Shown piece after piece: positions 38,837-51,190 of a stretch of 64,000 nucleotides of DNA; positions within the stretch are counted from its first letter, which is position 1; each line of letters begins with the position of its first letter. A model generated the notes under the pieces. It saw only the letters and a program-made list of their open reading frames with translations. It ran no database searches and was not told the origin of the DNA. The stretch is from contig CM041085.1 in assembly GCA_023079485.1 (NCBI GenBank), forward strand, positions 91,089,115-91,153,114. The letters run 5' to 3'. Both the position numbers and the translations under genes were made by a program. Origin of the DNA: Archilochus colubris (Eukaryota > Chordata > Aves > Apodiformes > Trochilidae).

Positions 38837-41800
38837 TCCAGCCAGGAGCCTCTATCCTAAGCTTCAGGGCACAGTGGTGCTGGCTGCCCTGAGAGGGAAC
38901 TCAACCACAGATAAACAGAAGACTTAAAATAATTAGATACCCACAACACTGCAAACTATTTTAAACAGGGCCTTTCACATTCTGAAAGAGTGGGACGGAG
39001 CTGCTCATAACAGATTTTTCATGGCTGCCTCTGAACTGATTATTAAACTGAACAACAGAGCACAAAAGTGACCTGAAGGCAAGAGCAGCCCACAGCATCT
39101 ATACACTCAGTAGGAAGTTTCTCTCCTTCTCTTCCAGCTCTGTGTACACCACGTTGCAGCCCTTTCACAGAGCCAAGACACAGCCCTAGGAGCAAAGCAG
39201 AGGACACCAGGGGAACAATTCCAGGCAATCTGCTGGAAGTACAGGAGATTTGAGGGTAACATCAAATGGAGATGGAAATCCAGCATCTCCAGACCAATGT
39301 GAACTCCAAAGCATTAGAGAAGTAGGAACCAGGAGTGCCCCAAGCATCCATTTTAGCTGCAGGATGTTAGAATAGTTACCTGGAATATTTTTTTCTATTA
39401 TAATCCAAAGTTATTGATGAAGTAAAATACACCTTTAGACATTAGGTGACTGGAAAGAGAGCTTTTACCATTGTTTTTTGTCAGTGCAGGCTAACTTGGG
39501 CCATTCAGCTGAGACAATCCTCTCAAAATGTTACACAAATTGGGAGCTACAATCCACTGGTGCAGACCAATACAAACAGGCCAGAACTGGAGTTAAGGAG
39601 GGGTGGGTTCCCTCTGCCCTGCAGGTGAGGCAGCTAGGCAGGTATGAGGCAGATCTGATTCCCAGATCACCAGGAAAATCCATGGCCACGTCACAAATTG
39701 ATGGCAAACTCTCCTGGGCTCTGCAGCATGGTCTGTGAGTGGGAAGGAAGGTGCCATTCAGTGGTTGGGCACTAACAGCAGCCACAGGGCTGTCCCTGCT
39801 AAGCCAGCATGAGTGTGGTAGGTTTACTGAGGAGGAGAAATGAATTAATTTCATACACTCTTGTCCCAACATTTCCAGCATGTCCCCATGCAAGGGCTTC
39901 TCTGCCCACTGCTGGCAGGAAGAAGTTCATAGCTCCCTTAGTCACTTCTCAGTCCTTGTAATAACATCAACATCCTAAAATTTGTCACTTCAGATGACAA
40001 ACAGGCACATGCAAAAGCATTGTGAAATCATCATCTTTACACATACTAAAGTCACAAGCTTTTCAGATTTGCCCTAGGCTCCAGCAGTCAGAAAGTTTCA
40101 TTTTTTCCTTGCTCCTGTTATGCAGAAAATACCGTGTAATCCAGATTTGGGAGGAAAAGAGAGTGAAACATGACTGCATGTGCCAGAAGCTGTCCCCTGT
40201 CCACCACTAGCATGATGTGGGCAGTTGTGAATCTCTGCCTCCATGGTCAAGCTCATCAAGAGGAGAGCTGTGCATTTTCTCAAAGCATCATGGAGAGATG
40301 AAGAGATTAATGGAGCAGGAAATCTGCTGTCAACAGCAAAATCTGCTACTGCAGCTGCACCATCATTTCAGAGCTCTAGAGAGAAAACTCTATTTGCACT
40401 CTTCTGCACATCTTCCCAGGGAGAGCACACTATTATTGGGTTATGATCAGAGAGAATTCTAGATAAAGGCTCAGCCCTGCAGAAATGAGGCCAAATGTCT
40501 GGAAATATTTGGCCTCAGTCTCACATCTGGCAGTAAACTGTTAGTTTCTGGTAAGAAGGCAAGACAACAGTTTTCTCATCATATCTTAATGTTCTTCCCA
40601 TCATCTCCCTGTTCACAGAGGCAAAACTCTATCCCTCCTACACTTATGGGACTTGAGCTCTCTTTTCAAGCTGAATACTGAGCCTGCTTACACAGCCTGA
40701 AGTTGCAACTCCACAGATTTTCATTATTCTCTTTGCAAACCATTCTGTGTCTTTTTGCAAAATAGATAGATAGAAATTGTTTGTCCTCTCCAGGTACTAG
40801 ACTATTTTCTTCTTTAACATTTTGAATAAAATAAATTAAAAAACGTGTTTAGTGACTGCTGTTACCTATCCTTATGCCTAAGAGATGTCTTTATATGGCA
40901 CACATATTATGATAAATACATTAATGAGAAATACAATGTCAGAATGCAGAAGTAGTAAGTTTTGCCAGCAGTCCATGGTGACAAAACATTGAGTTCTGAC
41001 TGTATTCTGTGCTATCTGTGCCTCACCGTGCAACTTGACATCTGCCACTGCTGATGTGACCTTCTGAACAATCCTTGTTAGTACAGCTTCTTACCCTATC
41101 ACTTAAGAAAAAGATATTACTATGGAAGAGTTCCCAAATGTGCACCTCTGCCTGCAACAAAAATGCAAGGGATGAGGCAAGAGACAGAACATCTGGCAGA
41201 GAATGGTATATTTTGTATGTTAATCACCAGTGGAGAGCAAAAGAAAAAGGGAAATTGACTCCTTCCAAATCAGGAGAGATTATAAGAATATATGCTTACC
41301 CTGAAATGAAGAAATCAGTGACTGACTCTGCATACAAGAGCAGGAGGCTGTTGGGTTCAAGGGTAAGGGAAACGCTTTCTCTCCAGTGCAGATTTCAGGT
41401 GTTACTTAAAAGATAATGTGTCCTTGAAACTGAAAGCTCAAAAAGCAACTGCAGAAAAGTTGAATTTTTATTCTTCTCCAGTCTTTTGTCGGGAGCAAAA
41501 GCATTTCCTTACCAAACTACCTGTGAAGTAACACAAAGCAATACTTCAATCATCCATTCCAAATCAGAAACACAAGGTAAAAGCCAAAGAACTGGGATTG
41601 TGCTCAACAATCATAGATTTCCATAGGCAGCTCCATTTCTCTAACAAACTTCTATTCCTGAAAATACTATTAAAAAATACATTTAAAAAAAAATGCTCTC
41701 CTTAAAGGCAAATTTTGAAATGACAGAAAGAAATTAATAAATTGACCAGAATACTGTTTTGTCCATGTTTTCATTACTCATGAAATATATTGAGCATGTT

Positions 41801-41959
41801 CAACTGACAATTCTGTAAAATAAAAATTACTATGACTAGGAAGGGCTGAACTGGAGCAAAGTATGCATCTTGCTTAGATCCAGCCATATCTCTTTAACAT
41901 ACTAAGGGAACACATCTAGAGGGGAAAAAACGATTCAGTTATCCTGTCAGAAATTAATT

Positions 41960-41996
41960 AAGTATCCAAGTATCCATTTTGGATGTCCAAGTATCC
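41960..41996. repeat. Three copies of AAGTATCC
   Basis: Two copies are adjacent and a third follows 13 bp later, giving a small clustered repeat. Confidence 0.85.
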
Positions 41997-42722
41997 GAAA
42001 TTTGTTTGTCACAAATTATTACGTTGCATTTAAACTGTTAACAAAAAACAGGAGCTTTCTTATTCCTTAGTCAACTTGTTCTGCCAAGCAGAAGATATTT
42101 CTGTTGCTTTGCTTTGGCTCTGCAATAATTTGCAAATTAAAAATTGTGAAGTTACTTGTGATTAGAAAATATCAATTAAATTATGAAATAGACCCATGTT
42201 ATGGCACCAATCCAAAATCATTTGCTGCAGCAAATAAGCTGGTGTATGAAATTTGCTGAAGCCAGAGTTTCACTCTGGCTGTAAAATCATGAGACTAGAA
42301 TACTAAATACAGCATTGAATTACAAAGATGTTTATGAACCTTAAACACCTGTGTTTAGAGAATATGAGATCTGTGATGCTCAGAACAAAAGAAAGTGTTG
42401 ACAAAGTATCCACAATCCTATTCTTTAATCGATTAGTAATTATAAAAATAATTTATATGTGGGGCATTTCATTTCATCTCATCTTCCAGATCTCTCATGA
42501 AGGACTATGGTGATGAAGCATGGGACTTGCTTTGGCTTTTACAACATTGAAATCAATCAAGTATCTGTATGCAGTGTATAGGGACAATAAATCATTTCTC
42601 TCACCTACCACCAATTTTCTGAAAACAAAAGATATAACAATTTCCAGAATCACAGATGCTCAACATTTATCCTTTCTCTGAGAACTCCACTCCTCTTTTT
42701 TTGTTTATTTGTTTGGTTTTTT

Positions 42723-43904
42723 ACAGAATCACAGAATCACCCAGATTGGAAAGGACCTTTGAGATCATCAAATCCAACCCTTGATCCGCAACCACTGTGG
42801 TTCCCAGACCATGGCACTGAGTGCCACATCCAGTCTCTTCTTAAAAACTTCCAGGGATGGAGAATCCACTACCTCCCTGGGCAGCCCATTCCAATGCTTG
42901 ATCACCCTCTCTGTAAAGAATTTCTTCCTAATATCCAACCTAAACCTCTCCCGGCACAACTTGAGACCATGCCCTCTTGTCTTGCTGAGAGTTGCCTGGG
43001 AAAAGAGACCAACCCCCCCCGGCTACACCCTCCTTTCAGTGAGTTGTAGAGAGTGATGAGGTCTCCTCTGAGCCTCCTCTTCTCCAGACTGAACATCCCC
43101 AGCTCCCTCAGCTCTCCCTTACAGGACTTGTGCTGGATCCCTTCACAGCCTCCTTGCTCTTCTCTGGACCTGCTCCAGTACCTCAGTCTCCTCCCTGAAC
43201 TGAGGGGCCCAGAACTGGACACAGCACTCGAGGTGTGGCCTCACGAGCACTGAGTATAGCAGCAGAATCCCTTCCCTGGACCTGCTGGCCACACTGTTCC
43301 TGATCCAGGCCAGGATGCCATTGGCCTTCTCGGCCACCTGGGCACACTGCTGGCTCATGTTCAGCTTCCTGTCAATCCAGACTCCCAAGTCCCTTTCTGC
43401 CTGGCTGCTCTCAGCCACTCTGTGCCCAGCCTGGAGCTCCCCATGGGGTTGTTGTGGCCAAAGTGCAGGACCCGGCACTTGGCCTTGTTTGAACCTCATC
43501 CCGTTGGAATCAGCCCAACTCTCCAGTCTGTCCAGGTCCCTCTGCAGAGCCCTCCTGCCTTCCAGCTGATCCACACTCCCCCCAACTTAGTGTCATCTGT
43601 GAATTTGCTAATTGTGGACTCAATCCCCTCATCTAAATCATCGATAAAGATATTAAACAGAACCGGGCCCAGCACTGATCCCTCGGGATACCACAGGTGA
43701 GCGGCCGCCAATTGGATCAGCACCGTTCAGCACCACTCTCTGGGGGCCTCCAGCAGTTCCTAACCCAGCACAGAGTGCTACAGTCTGAGCCCTGGGCTGA
43801 CAGATTTTTCTGGAGAATCCTATGGGAGATGGTGTCAAAGGCCTTGCTGAAGTCCAGGTAGACTCCACCCACAGCCTTCCCCTCATCCCCCAGGTGGGTC
43901 ACCT
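42723..43904 (-). mobile_element. CR1 retrotransposon, 3' portion (split copy)
   Basis: Begins on the plus strand with 'acagaatcacagaatcac' (reversed terminal repeats). It continues through a well-preserved ORF2 C-terminal half. Minus-strand frames (43902-43717, 43723-43496, 43574-43143 and 43222-42902, in different phases) show CR1 motifs: 'VYLDFSKAFDTISHRIL', '[16 protein letters not shown]', a palm box FTDD at about 43592-43603 (consensus F-A-D-D, both aspartates kept), '[18 protein letters not shown]' and '[18 protein letters not shown]'. Frameshifts separate them, so no functional enzyme is encoded. It appears less diverged than the other CR1 copies here. It is interrupted at 43904 by the LTR-derived insertion and resumes at 44651. 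Confidence 0.96.
43899..43904. repeat. Left target-site duplication (tcacct)
   Basis: Identical to 44651-44656 on the other side of the insertion, and part of the interrupted CR1 sequence. Confidence 0.85.
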
Positions 43905-44650
43905 TGTAGTGAAATGAGGCAACCAGGTGCCACTAATTCCCAGGGAGTGAGCATGAGCTTGTGTTAAGCCCACCTGTGCCTAATTAGGGAGGGCCCCCAC
44001 TGCGCATGAGCAGGATTAGGGGGCCAATAAAAGGTGAGTCCTGAAGCACGGGCTCAGCTCATTCCTGAGCATGCCGGCAGAGAGGTCAGTTGCTTCTCTC
44101 AGCACTGCACTACCTTCATTGTGCCGCTAGTGCTCATCGCCCTTAGGGTGAGGCTCTGAGGAGTCTCAAACCCGCGGCCTTGGCATTGCGGTACTGCGTG
44201 CTAGCCGGCTGCACCACTCAAGCCTCACCCTTTATTGCTCCACTAGAGCTCATTGCCGTCAGGGTGAGGCTTTGAGGAGTCTCGAACCTGCAGCCTCAGG
44301 CATTGCTCGGGTTGTGTGTTTAACAGCATGCTTAGCCGGCTGGTGGAGAATGTGGGCAATGCCTGAGGCCGCAGGTTCGAGACTCCTCAAAGCCTCACCC
44401 TGACGGCAAAAGAAGCAGTTTAAGCCAAGCATGCCAAGATTGTGAGTTCCTGTGTGAGCTGAGTTTGTGAGTTTGAGCCTTACCTTTTCAGGACTGAGCT
44501 GAGCCTGTGACTCGGGACTCACCTTTTATTGGCCCCCTAATCCTGCTCATGTGCCGTGGGGGCCCACCCTAATTAGGCACAGGTGGGCTTATCACAAGTT
44601 CATGCCACTCCCTGGGAATTAGTGGCACCTGGTTGCCTGATTTCACTACA
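43905..44650. mobile_element. Palindromic LTR-derived insertion with U3 ends on both sides
   Basis: The 746-bp insert begins TGTAGTGAAAT and ends ATTTCACTACA. The left arm (43905 to about 44070, plus) and right arm (44650 to about 44486, minus) are about 165-bp inverted repeats with roughly 90% identity by eye. Each contains 'CAGGTGCCACTAATTCCCAG', a CCAAT box and an AATAAAA/TATA-like box (44024-44034 left; 44522-44532 right). Both arms match the U3 start of the solo LTR at 21371-21686; neither end is the U5 end of that LTR. The left half continues through an R/U5-like stretch into two related modules (about 44122-44238 and 44239-44340). A third, inverted module (about 44341-44407) mirrors the second around 'tagccggctgg'. 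No reading frame of substance is present. A perfect 6-bp duplication flanks it. A long-TIR DNA transposon is an alternative, but the TG/CA ends, the LTR match and the 6-bp duplication favour retroviral-type integration. Confidence 0.8.
44146..44230 (-). other. tRNA-like module in the palindromic insertion
   Basis: On the minus strand the first module starts GTGAGGC and ends GCCTCAC (perfect 7-bp acceptor-like stem, extendable to 9 bp). It is about 81 nt long, with an A-box-like 'TGGTGCAGCCGGCTAGC' and a B-box-like 'GGGTTTGAGACTCC'. The T-stem is poorly paired. The related modules carry 'GGTTCGAGACTCC', closer to a consensus B box, but lack the 5' acceptor arm. It could be tRNA-derived (SINE-like or a copied primer tRNA) or a degenerate LTR U5 segment that happens to resemble a tRNA, since part of it aligns to the solo LTR ('GCTAGT...CCCT.AGGG...GAGTCTC'). 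Confidence 0.4.
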
Positions 44651-44656
44651 TCACCT
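44651..44656. repeat. Right target-site duplication (tcacct)
   Basis: Perfect copy of 43899-43904. CR1 sequence continues directly from here. Confidence 0.85.
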
Positions 44657-44798
44657 GATCACAAAAGGAGATCAGGTTGGTCAGACAGGACCTGCCCTTC
44701 CTAACCTCGTGCTGGCTGGGTCTGATCCCCTGTCCATCCTGTAGGTGCTGTGTGATTGCCCCCAGGATGATCTGCTCCATAACCCTGCCTGGCACTGG
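44651..44798 (-). mobile_element. CR1 retrotransposon, continuation of split copy
   Basis: Resumes the CR1 interrupted at 43904. The minus-strand frame reads 'VPGRVMEQIILGAI', 'GQGIRPSQHEVRKGRSCLTN' and 'NLISFCDQVM', the CR1 reverse-transcriptase region immediately upstream of the 'YLDFSKAFD' block found at the left of the insertion. CR1 similarity ends near 44798 (5' truncation). Confidence 0.95.
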
Positions 44799-47700
44799 TA
44801 TATTTCTTACTACAGCTGAAGCTTTTACTTGAGGCAGAAAATGTTTGAAACAGAACACTCTGGGCTTCAATGAGTGGCCTGGATTACACTTCATCTAAAT
44901 GAAGTTACTATATTAATCTCAACATTCATCATTAAGTATGACAAAGTTTAAAATGCCTTAGATTTGTTATGAAAACCAGTATTATGAAAAATCCTTCCTA
45001 TTATATCTGTTTAATATACTTCCTCTTTCTACATGTATATTCTAGTTACAAGACACGTTTGTTTTCTTTATTGGTAAATATTAGGGCAATATGAGAGATT
45101 AAATTAGAAAAAATATGTCCTGTTGCAAACTCTTAGTTACAGAATCACTTGCTCCCACTGCACTGCCTAGATAATTCACTGATCTATATACCCTAATAAA
45201 TATTCACACAGGTCAGTCTCAAGCACAAATCCTAATCAGGCAAATGCATTAGAGACACCTCAGTTTCTGGAGCCAAGAAAACACAAGGGAGTAATTTTCT
45301 CAGCATCATGTCCAGCCACCTTTTGTTACCTCCAGCCAAAATTACCAGGTACTCAATTACAGCTGGGTTAGCTGGCAGCAGCCTTCATGCTGGTCCATGT
45401 GAGATGTGAACTCGTGCCTCTGGGCTTGTGGTGAGACTCATTAACTGCACTGCAACCGTGACTGAACAAGTCTCTGGAGCACCAGGACTGAAAACACAGC
45501 TGAAGTTTGGGGTAGAGATGAACCACATACAAGAGGCACAGGAAGAAGGAGTATTAGAGGCATAGAATAACATCTGTCCGCAGAGATACTGGGAAAGCTG
45601 TAACTGAAGGGGGGTATAGCTGGGACCTGTTATATTGCTAAGGTGAAAAGAACAGTTTGTTGCTGTTTCTTATCATTGAACATAATGATACAATCGGGGA
45701 CCAAACTTAAAATAACAAAAAGGAAGTGTGGGGTATTTTTGCATAATACATAATCACATCATGGGAACTACTGTTACACAAGCGTGTGAGGGTAAAAAAT
45801 ATAAATTACTTTAAAACTGTTTTAAAAATTCATGGACTGCCCACAGAGGGATCACTGCCTGCTTGCACTCTTCCTTTTCCTGAGCATCCGGATGGTTAAA
45901 GCTGCCAGGGATGAGGTATGGACTAGGAAGCTATAATACTCACTCACTTAGCTTCATTAGGTAGAAAGAACTCAATTCAAAATGCTCAGGGAGTTCAAAG
46001 CAGCAGCAATAACAATGAAAATTTAAGATTTGCCCGCCAGAACAAACAATAGACTGAATAGGCAGTAAGTATATATCAAGCTTGTTATTGCTGTTCTATG
46101 CCATGAGAATTGGAGGTGGAATTGAGAAATTGCAAGCAGCTCTACTATTCCTCACCTGAATTACAGAGCTTCTTTCAAACAGGTCTTTCCAAACAGAAAG
46201 AATCATGACTAATTTGTGTGCATAATATTTACTTTTTTTTATTTGGATTGAAACAAGCACAGAAATCCAGGTTCTAGATATGTGATCACTCATAAATGCA
46301 ATTGAGTGCACCAAACCCCAATACATTAAAATAATCTTTATAAATAATTATGAACGGACACCTAAGAGCTAACATAGCTGAAATGACAAATTAGAAATGT
46401 CATCTCACAATGCCCAGTGTCACTCAAAGCCAATGTTATTTTTACTCATGTCAAATTAGAATTGCCAGCTACTGTGGATTTTTTCCTTGAACAGGGTAGA
46501 GCTGAAAGCTCTGTGAACAGAAACCTGACTGCAAACCATTTCTCTTGGAGCAATCTGTAAACCATCTGCCTGTGCCACTGATGTTTGACACAGGAGCAGG
46601 GCTGCTGCTGTGCATCAAAATGTTCACAGAAGCACTTCTTTGTAAAACAAACCATAAAGACTAATAAAAAGGACTTTTATACACTGACAAAAAGATGACA
46701 AAGCTGAGGGAAGGAGACTTGGATAATAGCAAAGCAAAGACCTGAGCTGTTCTTTCTCCAGAAGTCCCAAGCAAGGGAGCAGGTAGAGCTTTCTGAACCC
46801 AAGAAGAGAAACAACATGAATGGAAGTCTTGTCAGACACCAAAGCATCTTTCTCATGTAGGAATATGTGAACCAACACATGAAGCAGTATGTATGGAAAT
46901 GATCCTTGGAGGGAAAAAAAATAGAATTCTCACCCAGTCCTGCCTTTTGTTCCATCAGCAGTCAGTATTTACTGCTGGTTGAATGTCCTCAGATAAATTC
47001 CTCCTCTCTCCTTACTTAAAGTAACACTGACTCTGAACTGTTTTTTCAAGAGGCAGAAATTTTGACACAGCTTTTCCAGGCATCAGTTTTTGAGCTTCTG
47101 TCAATCACAGGCCTCTGCATTCACCATCATGACTGACTGGACCAGCAACAGGAGGAACAGTTACTCTCCTTTAGCCACTGCTTGGACGTTGCTAGTTGAA
47201 ATCAAGCCTATAAAATGATACTGTCCATGACAGATTTTGGATTTATTACCATTTGTGTGCACCAGTGAAATCAAATCTTGAAATTAATGTCCATAAGGAT
47301 GTTATCACCAGCTGGAAAGCTGCAAATGGTTTGCAATAAACCTCTACACCTGCCTAAAATTCAGCAGTATGTCTGGTTTTAAGGAGTGGCCAGGATTCCT
47401 GTCACTTTTGTTATCACTTAAGTGCTGTATCAATAACACAAAGAGCCAGAAAGAGAGGACCTCTATTCAAACAAGAGCTTCTGCATCACCAAAGAACCTG
47501 AAAAGTTTGTGAACAGCGAGAGAACTCAGACAGTAAGGGAGGCACAGACTTCAGCACAGGGCTATTTAGCATGTAATTTAATTTCATGTGTTTTCCTGCT
47601 TTGTATTCATTGGTTTCAAATCCTTCCTCAGTACCCATTTCTGCCACAATAGCTATAGTAAATTACCAGCTCATATTGGATAGGCAAGGGGCCAGCTGAG

Positions 47701-50700
47701 ACTATGGATGTAATTAACATATCTATTTTAACAACCCACCTCAAACCTTCAATTTATACTACAACTCACCTTCTGGTTACAGTCCTCTCTGGGTTTCATC
47801 ATCTGCCCCTCATATTTGTTACATTCACCCATCACAGCATCCCATAATTTAAAGTATAAGCTTATGAGGACAAAAAATATTCTACTTGCTATCTTCTTGA
47901 GCGATGAGACCACAAACAATGAGACCTAGCCACAATAGCTTCTCTGGAAATTAATACACATAATATTATTATAACCTTCCAGCCATTTCCTTATCATTTC
48001 AAAGTATATTCTTTCCCTTTATTTTTTAAGCAGAGCAATGGAAGCTGCTGTCTGATTTGCATTCAAATGTGAGTAAGACACCAAGGGCTTCACCTCTCTG
48101 CACTGTGTGCTCCTTACAGCATGCAGGTTCCATAGAGAAAAGTGTGTTGTAGTAGCAGCAGATTAAATGAATCCAGACAGTTTTTGTCCTTCAGGGAAAG
48201 ACACCTTTTTGTCATGCTCCAGTCTGTCAATGCTCTGAAGTCATATCATTGCAATCCCAAGTACAAAGCATCTCAGGATAGCACTGGAGATCAGAAATGG
48301 AAATTGTGTTCTTTGGGGAAAAAAAGATCTTTCATAGAAAATCCATTGACATCTATTGTTGCAGCTCTGGTGAGTGGTTGTCATTCAAGAAACCAGAGGC
48401 TTCCCACAGACTGATGAAGGAAGCAGAATGGCTCTTCACACATTCCTGGTGCATATTTACCCTCTTCTTGATTCCCTGAACACAGTACACACAAAACGAG
48501 ACAATGACAACATAAAATTCATCTGAACATTTCTATTCAGCCAAACCTCTTTTGAAGAGCAAGCCTGACATCAAAGACACACCTCAGAGAAAGCATAAAT
48601 GGAAAGGCCTCCTGCCTGCCAATGGAGAAAAAGCAATGGGACTGAATCACCCAGACACTGACATCTGGGAACAGTCACAGCAGCCTGAAATCATCAGCTC
48701 TCTGCACTGAAATGATCACTTAATACCATTTTGCTTATGGGCAAGGGTGAATTTTATAGAACTCATGCTAAATAACCAGGTTCAGGGGCAAAAGTCTTTC
48801 CACACTGTGATTTTGTGCCTTCACAGAAACAAAAATCTATGAGATATTTATTTTCTAGTAACCATGGGTTATAAACAAAGTCCCTAAGAAGTCACCAAGA
48901 GCAGCTGCTGTTTTTCTAGGAATCTGATCACTGTTTTTGATGCATGCAGGCAATAGCACACATCCCTCTTAGCTCACTCCTCCTCAACAATATGTCTATG
49001 GAGGAAATAAACATATTGAGGCTTTTATTCCACTCTTTGCTATTCCAAAGCCACCTTCTGGCCCCACAGACCAGGCCAGACTCCTTCCAGTGCTAACAAC
49101 TGCTCTGGATGGTGAACAACAGCGGGAGCAATTGTCAACAGAAACCTCATGCTCCTTTTTTCACCCCTGGGAAGTTACGATTTTACACTCACTTACAAAT
49201 GTCCCACAGAGACCAGTTTAGAAGAATGCCTTTATTAGATTGCCTTCCACCTGGCAGAACAAACAGATGCAGAGTCACCCATGGCTTTAATCATTTTCCC
49301 TCTACTGGCACAGTTTGGCCATACAGCTAATTCATGCTGTAGATTCTGCTCAGCGAAGCACTGCAAATTATCCACACAAGCAGAAAACCATTTCCAGAGA
49401 GTAGATTTTTGTTAAGCATCATTCAAGGATTTGCACACAATACTCTCACCACAGCAAACCATGAAGACATTAATGCCATGATTCATTAAAAAGATACGCC
49501 AAATGCATCTGTTTACTTAGAGCACGGAGAAGAATCAACTTTTCATTCCCAAAACAATCATTCAGCAACTGTTGAAAATTAAAGCTGTTCAGCACTCTGG
49601 AGGAATAGCCTGTGGTGGTGATATTTGTTTGGTTTTTAATTAAAGTATTTAGACACCTAAAACTGAAGGGAATGCTGACAACTTTAAACTGTGGTAAAGG
49701 TACTCACAAGGTCCACCTGCCTGGCAGACCTGAGCTCATAATCCACATCTTACAAGTCATGAAGAGCAAACACTTCAGTCAGGTATTGTGGATTATCAGT
49801 TTATACCAACCGTAGTATAAATCTTGCTCAGGAAAGCAGAAAGGTTCTAATCACTTCTGCAAAAACTTCTTGAGTTTAGCAGTGTTTTGCTAGAAACCGT
49901 CTTTACTAAAGCTTGGAATAGACTCATTTAGATATTTGTTCCAAGTTTAGGGACAGCACCAGGGCTTAGTAATCAAATGTTCTCTGCAGTTATGATGATG
50001 AAGAAGGTGGCAAATGAAATGAATAATGCTATATATACCAGTACTAGTTTGTTTCTTTTCTGTCTTAAGATGTTATTCTTGCAGGCTACAGAAACACTCC
50101 TCAGGTAAGTTTTGTTACAAAAAATTATTCATGCAGCCATTATCAGTGAAGAAGAAAATTAACTCAAACTTAAGTTTAAGTTTCTCCACTGAAAACGAAA
50201 AGCAGAGAAGACAGGCACTTTTTCAAACAGTTAAAATATTATGAAGTATTTTCTTTTCTCTTTTTTTTTTTTTTAACATTGCTTAGAAACACTGGATCTC
50301 TATGTCTGAAGGGTCAAGTAAAAGTTTTTAAACAACACAATTCTAAGTCATGTTCAAAGATAAAATCAACTGCTAACTAAAGCTTCAACAAACTGAGTCT
50401 GAACTGAAAGTTTTAGTACCCAAGTTTAGTACAAAAATCTGAGAACCTTTCCTTGAGAACTGAGCTCAAGGATGAGTTGTGTATTTTAAATTCTGCACAA
50501 AAGATAATTTAATAAATATTGAACCTATGATGTAGGTAAGAACACTGCTCACAAAAAATTTGAAAGGTCTGTTACCCCTACAGCTATTGTCTTTTTCACT
50601 CATAAGCCTCATATATCAAAAGCACTTTAACAGAACCAGTTATAAAGCTATATAGTTTATCCCTCCCAGGTATGTATATAAGCACCTTCAGTAAGTGTTG

Positions 50701-51054
50701 CACGGGTGAACATTTTTAAGATAGTTTTCAGCTACATACAGAAAACAAGTGGCTCTTCTTTGCTATTTAACTTGATACGTGCCCATGGAGTGAATATGCC
50801 ATGAATATTCTTCTTCTTTATAATCACTTTGGTTATGTTAGTTTGGTGGCTACGCCAAAGATCAGCTTTGGCCTTCAGTTTGGAAGTAAAAAAAGGATAG
50901 CAAGGTTGGTTTGGTTTTCCCTCAGAAGTGGAGTCCCATTTACATGTGCTCTGAAAAAATGTGAAGATCAAATGACAAACATTGCATCAAGACCTTGCAT
51001 AATATATTGTAATGAAGAAACCTGGGTGTAATAGGGGAATTTCTACATAATATT
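44799..51054. other. Intergenic sequence, nothing recognised
   Basis: Unique AT-rich sequence. A 20-nt poly(T)-rich tract lies near 50255-50274. Open frames up to about 92 codons on either strand show no known domain. Confidence 0.5.
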
Positions 51055-51190
51055 AGAATCATGGAATCATAGAATGGTTTGTGTTGGAAGGGACCTTAAA
51101 GATCATCTGGTTCCAAGCCCCTCTGCGTGGGCAGGGACACCTTCCACTTGACCAGATTGCTCAAGGCCCCATCCAACCTGGCCTTGAAGA
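51055..51190 (-). mobile_element. CR1 3'-end fragment
   Basis: Opens with 'agaatcatggaatcatagaa' (reversed terminal repeats), then 'gttggaagggaccttaaaga', 'tcatctggttccaagcccct' and 'cagggacaccttccacttga'. This is the 3' UTR of a CR1 subfamily different from the larger copies in this window. About 136 bp remain. Confidence 0.93.

Larger units (their letters stand above)
35972..42722. other. Intergenic sequence with small tandem duplications
   Basis: Unique AT-rich DNA. 36250-36660 is particularly AT-rich and contains the perfect 15-bp tandem duplication at 36591-36620. Other small duplications are at 38807-38836 and 41960-41996. Numerous 60-120-codon open frames lack recognisable features. 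Confidence 0.5.

Noticed and set aside
39043..39228. 61-codon minus-strand frame starting with a signal-peptide-like hydrophobic stretch
   Set aside because: A hydrophobic start alone is not enough. No family, no splice context and no nearby poly(A) signal tied to it.
43143..43574. 143-codon minus-strand open frame resembling a protein gene
   Set aside because: It is the CR1 ORF2 remnant (QRDLDRLE..., ERDLGVW...), frameshifted relative to its neighbours; annotated as part of the CR1.
43693..43710. NotI site (gcggccgc) suggesting vector or cloning contamination
   Set aside because: GGCCGCC is part of normal CR1 sequence at this position, and the flanks are continuous CR1.
44146..44230. A functional tRNA gene
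   Set aside because: The acceptor-like stem is good, but the T-stem is poorly paired, the anticodon arm is unclear, and the module lies in repetitive LTR-derived sequence; kept only as tRNA-like.
44259..44522. 87-codon minus-strand open frame
   Set aside because: Lies within the palindromic LTR-derived insertion and spans its inverted modules; not a gene.
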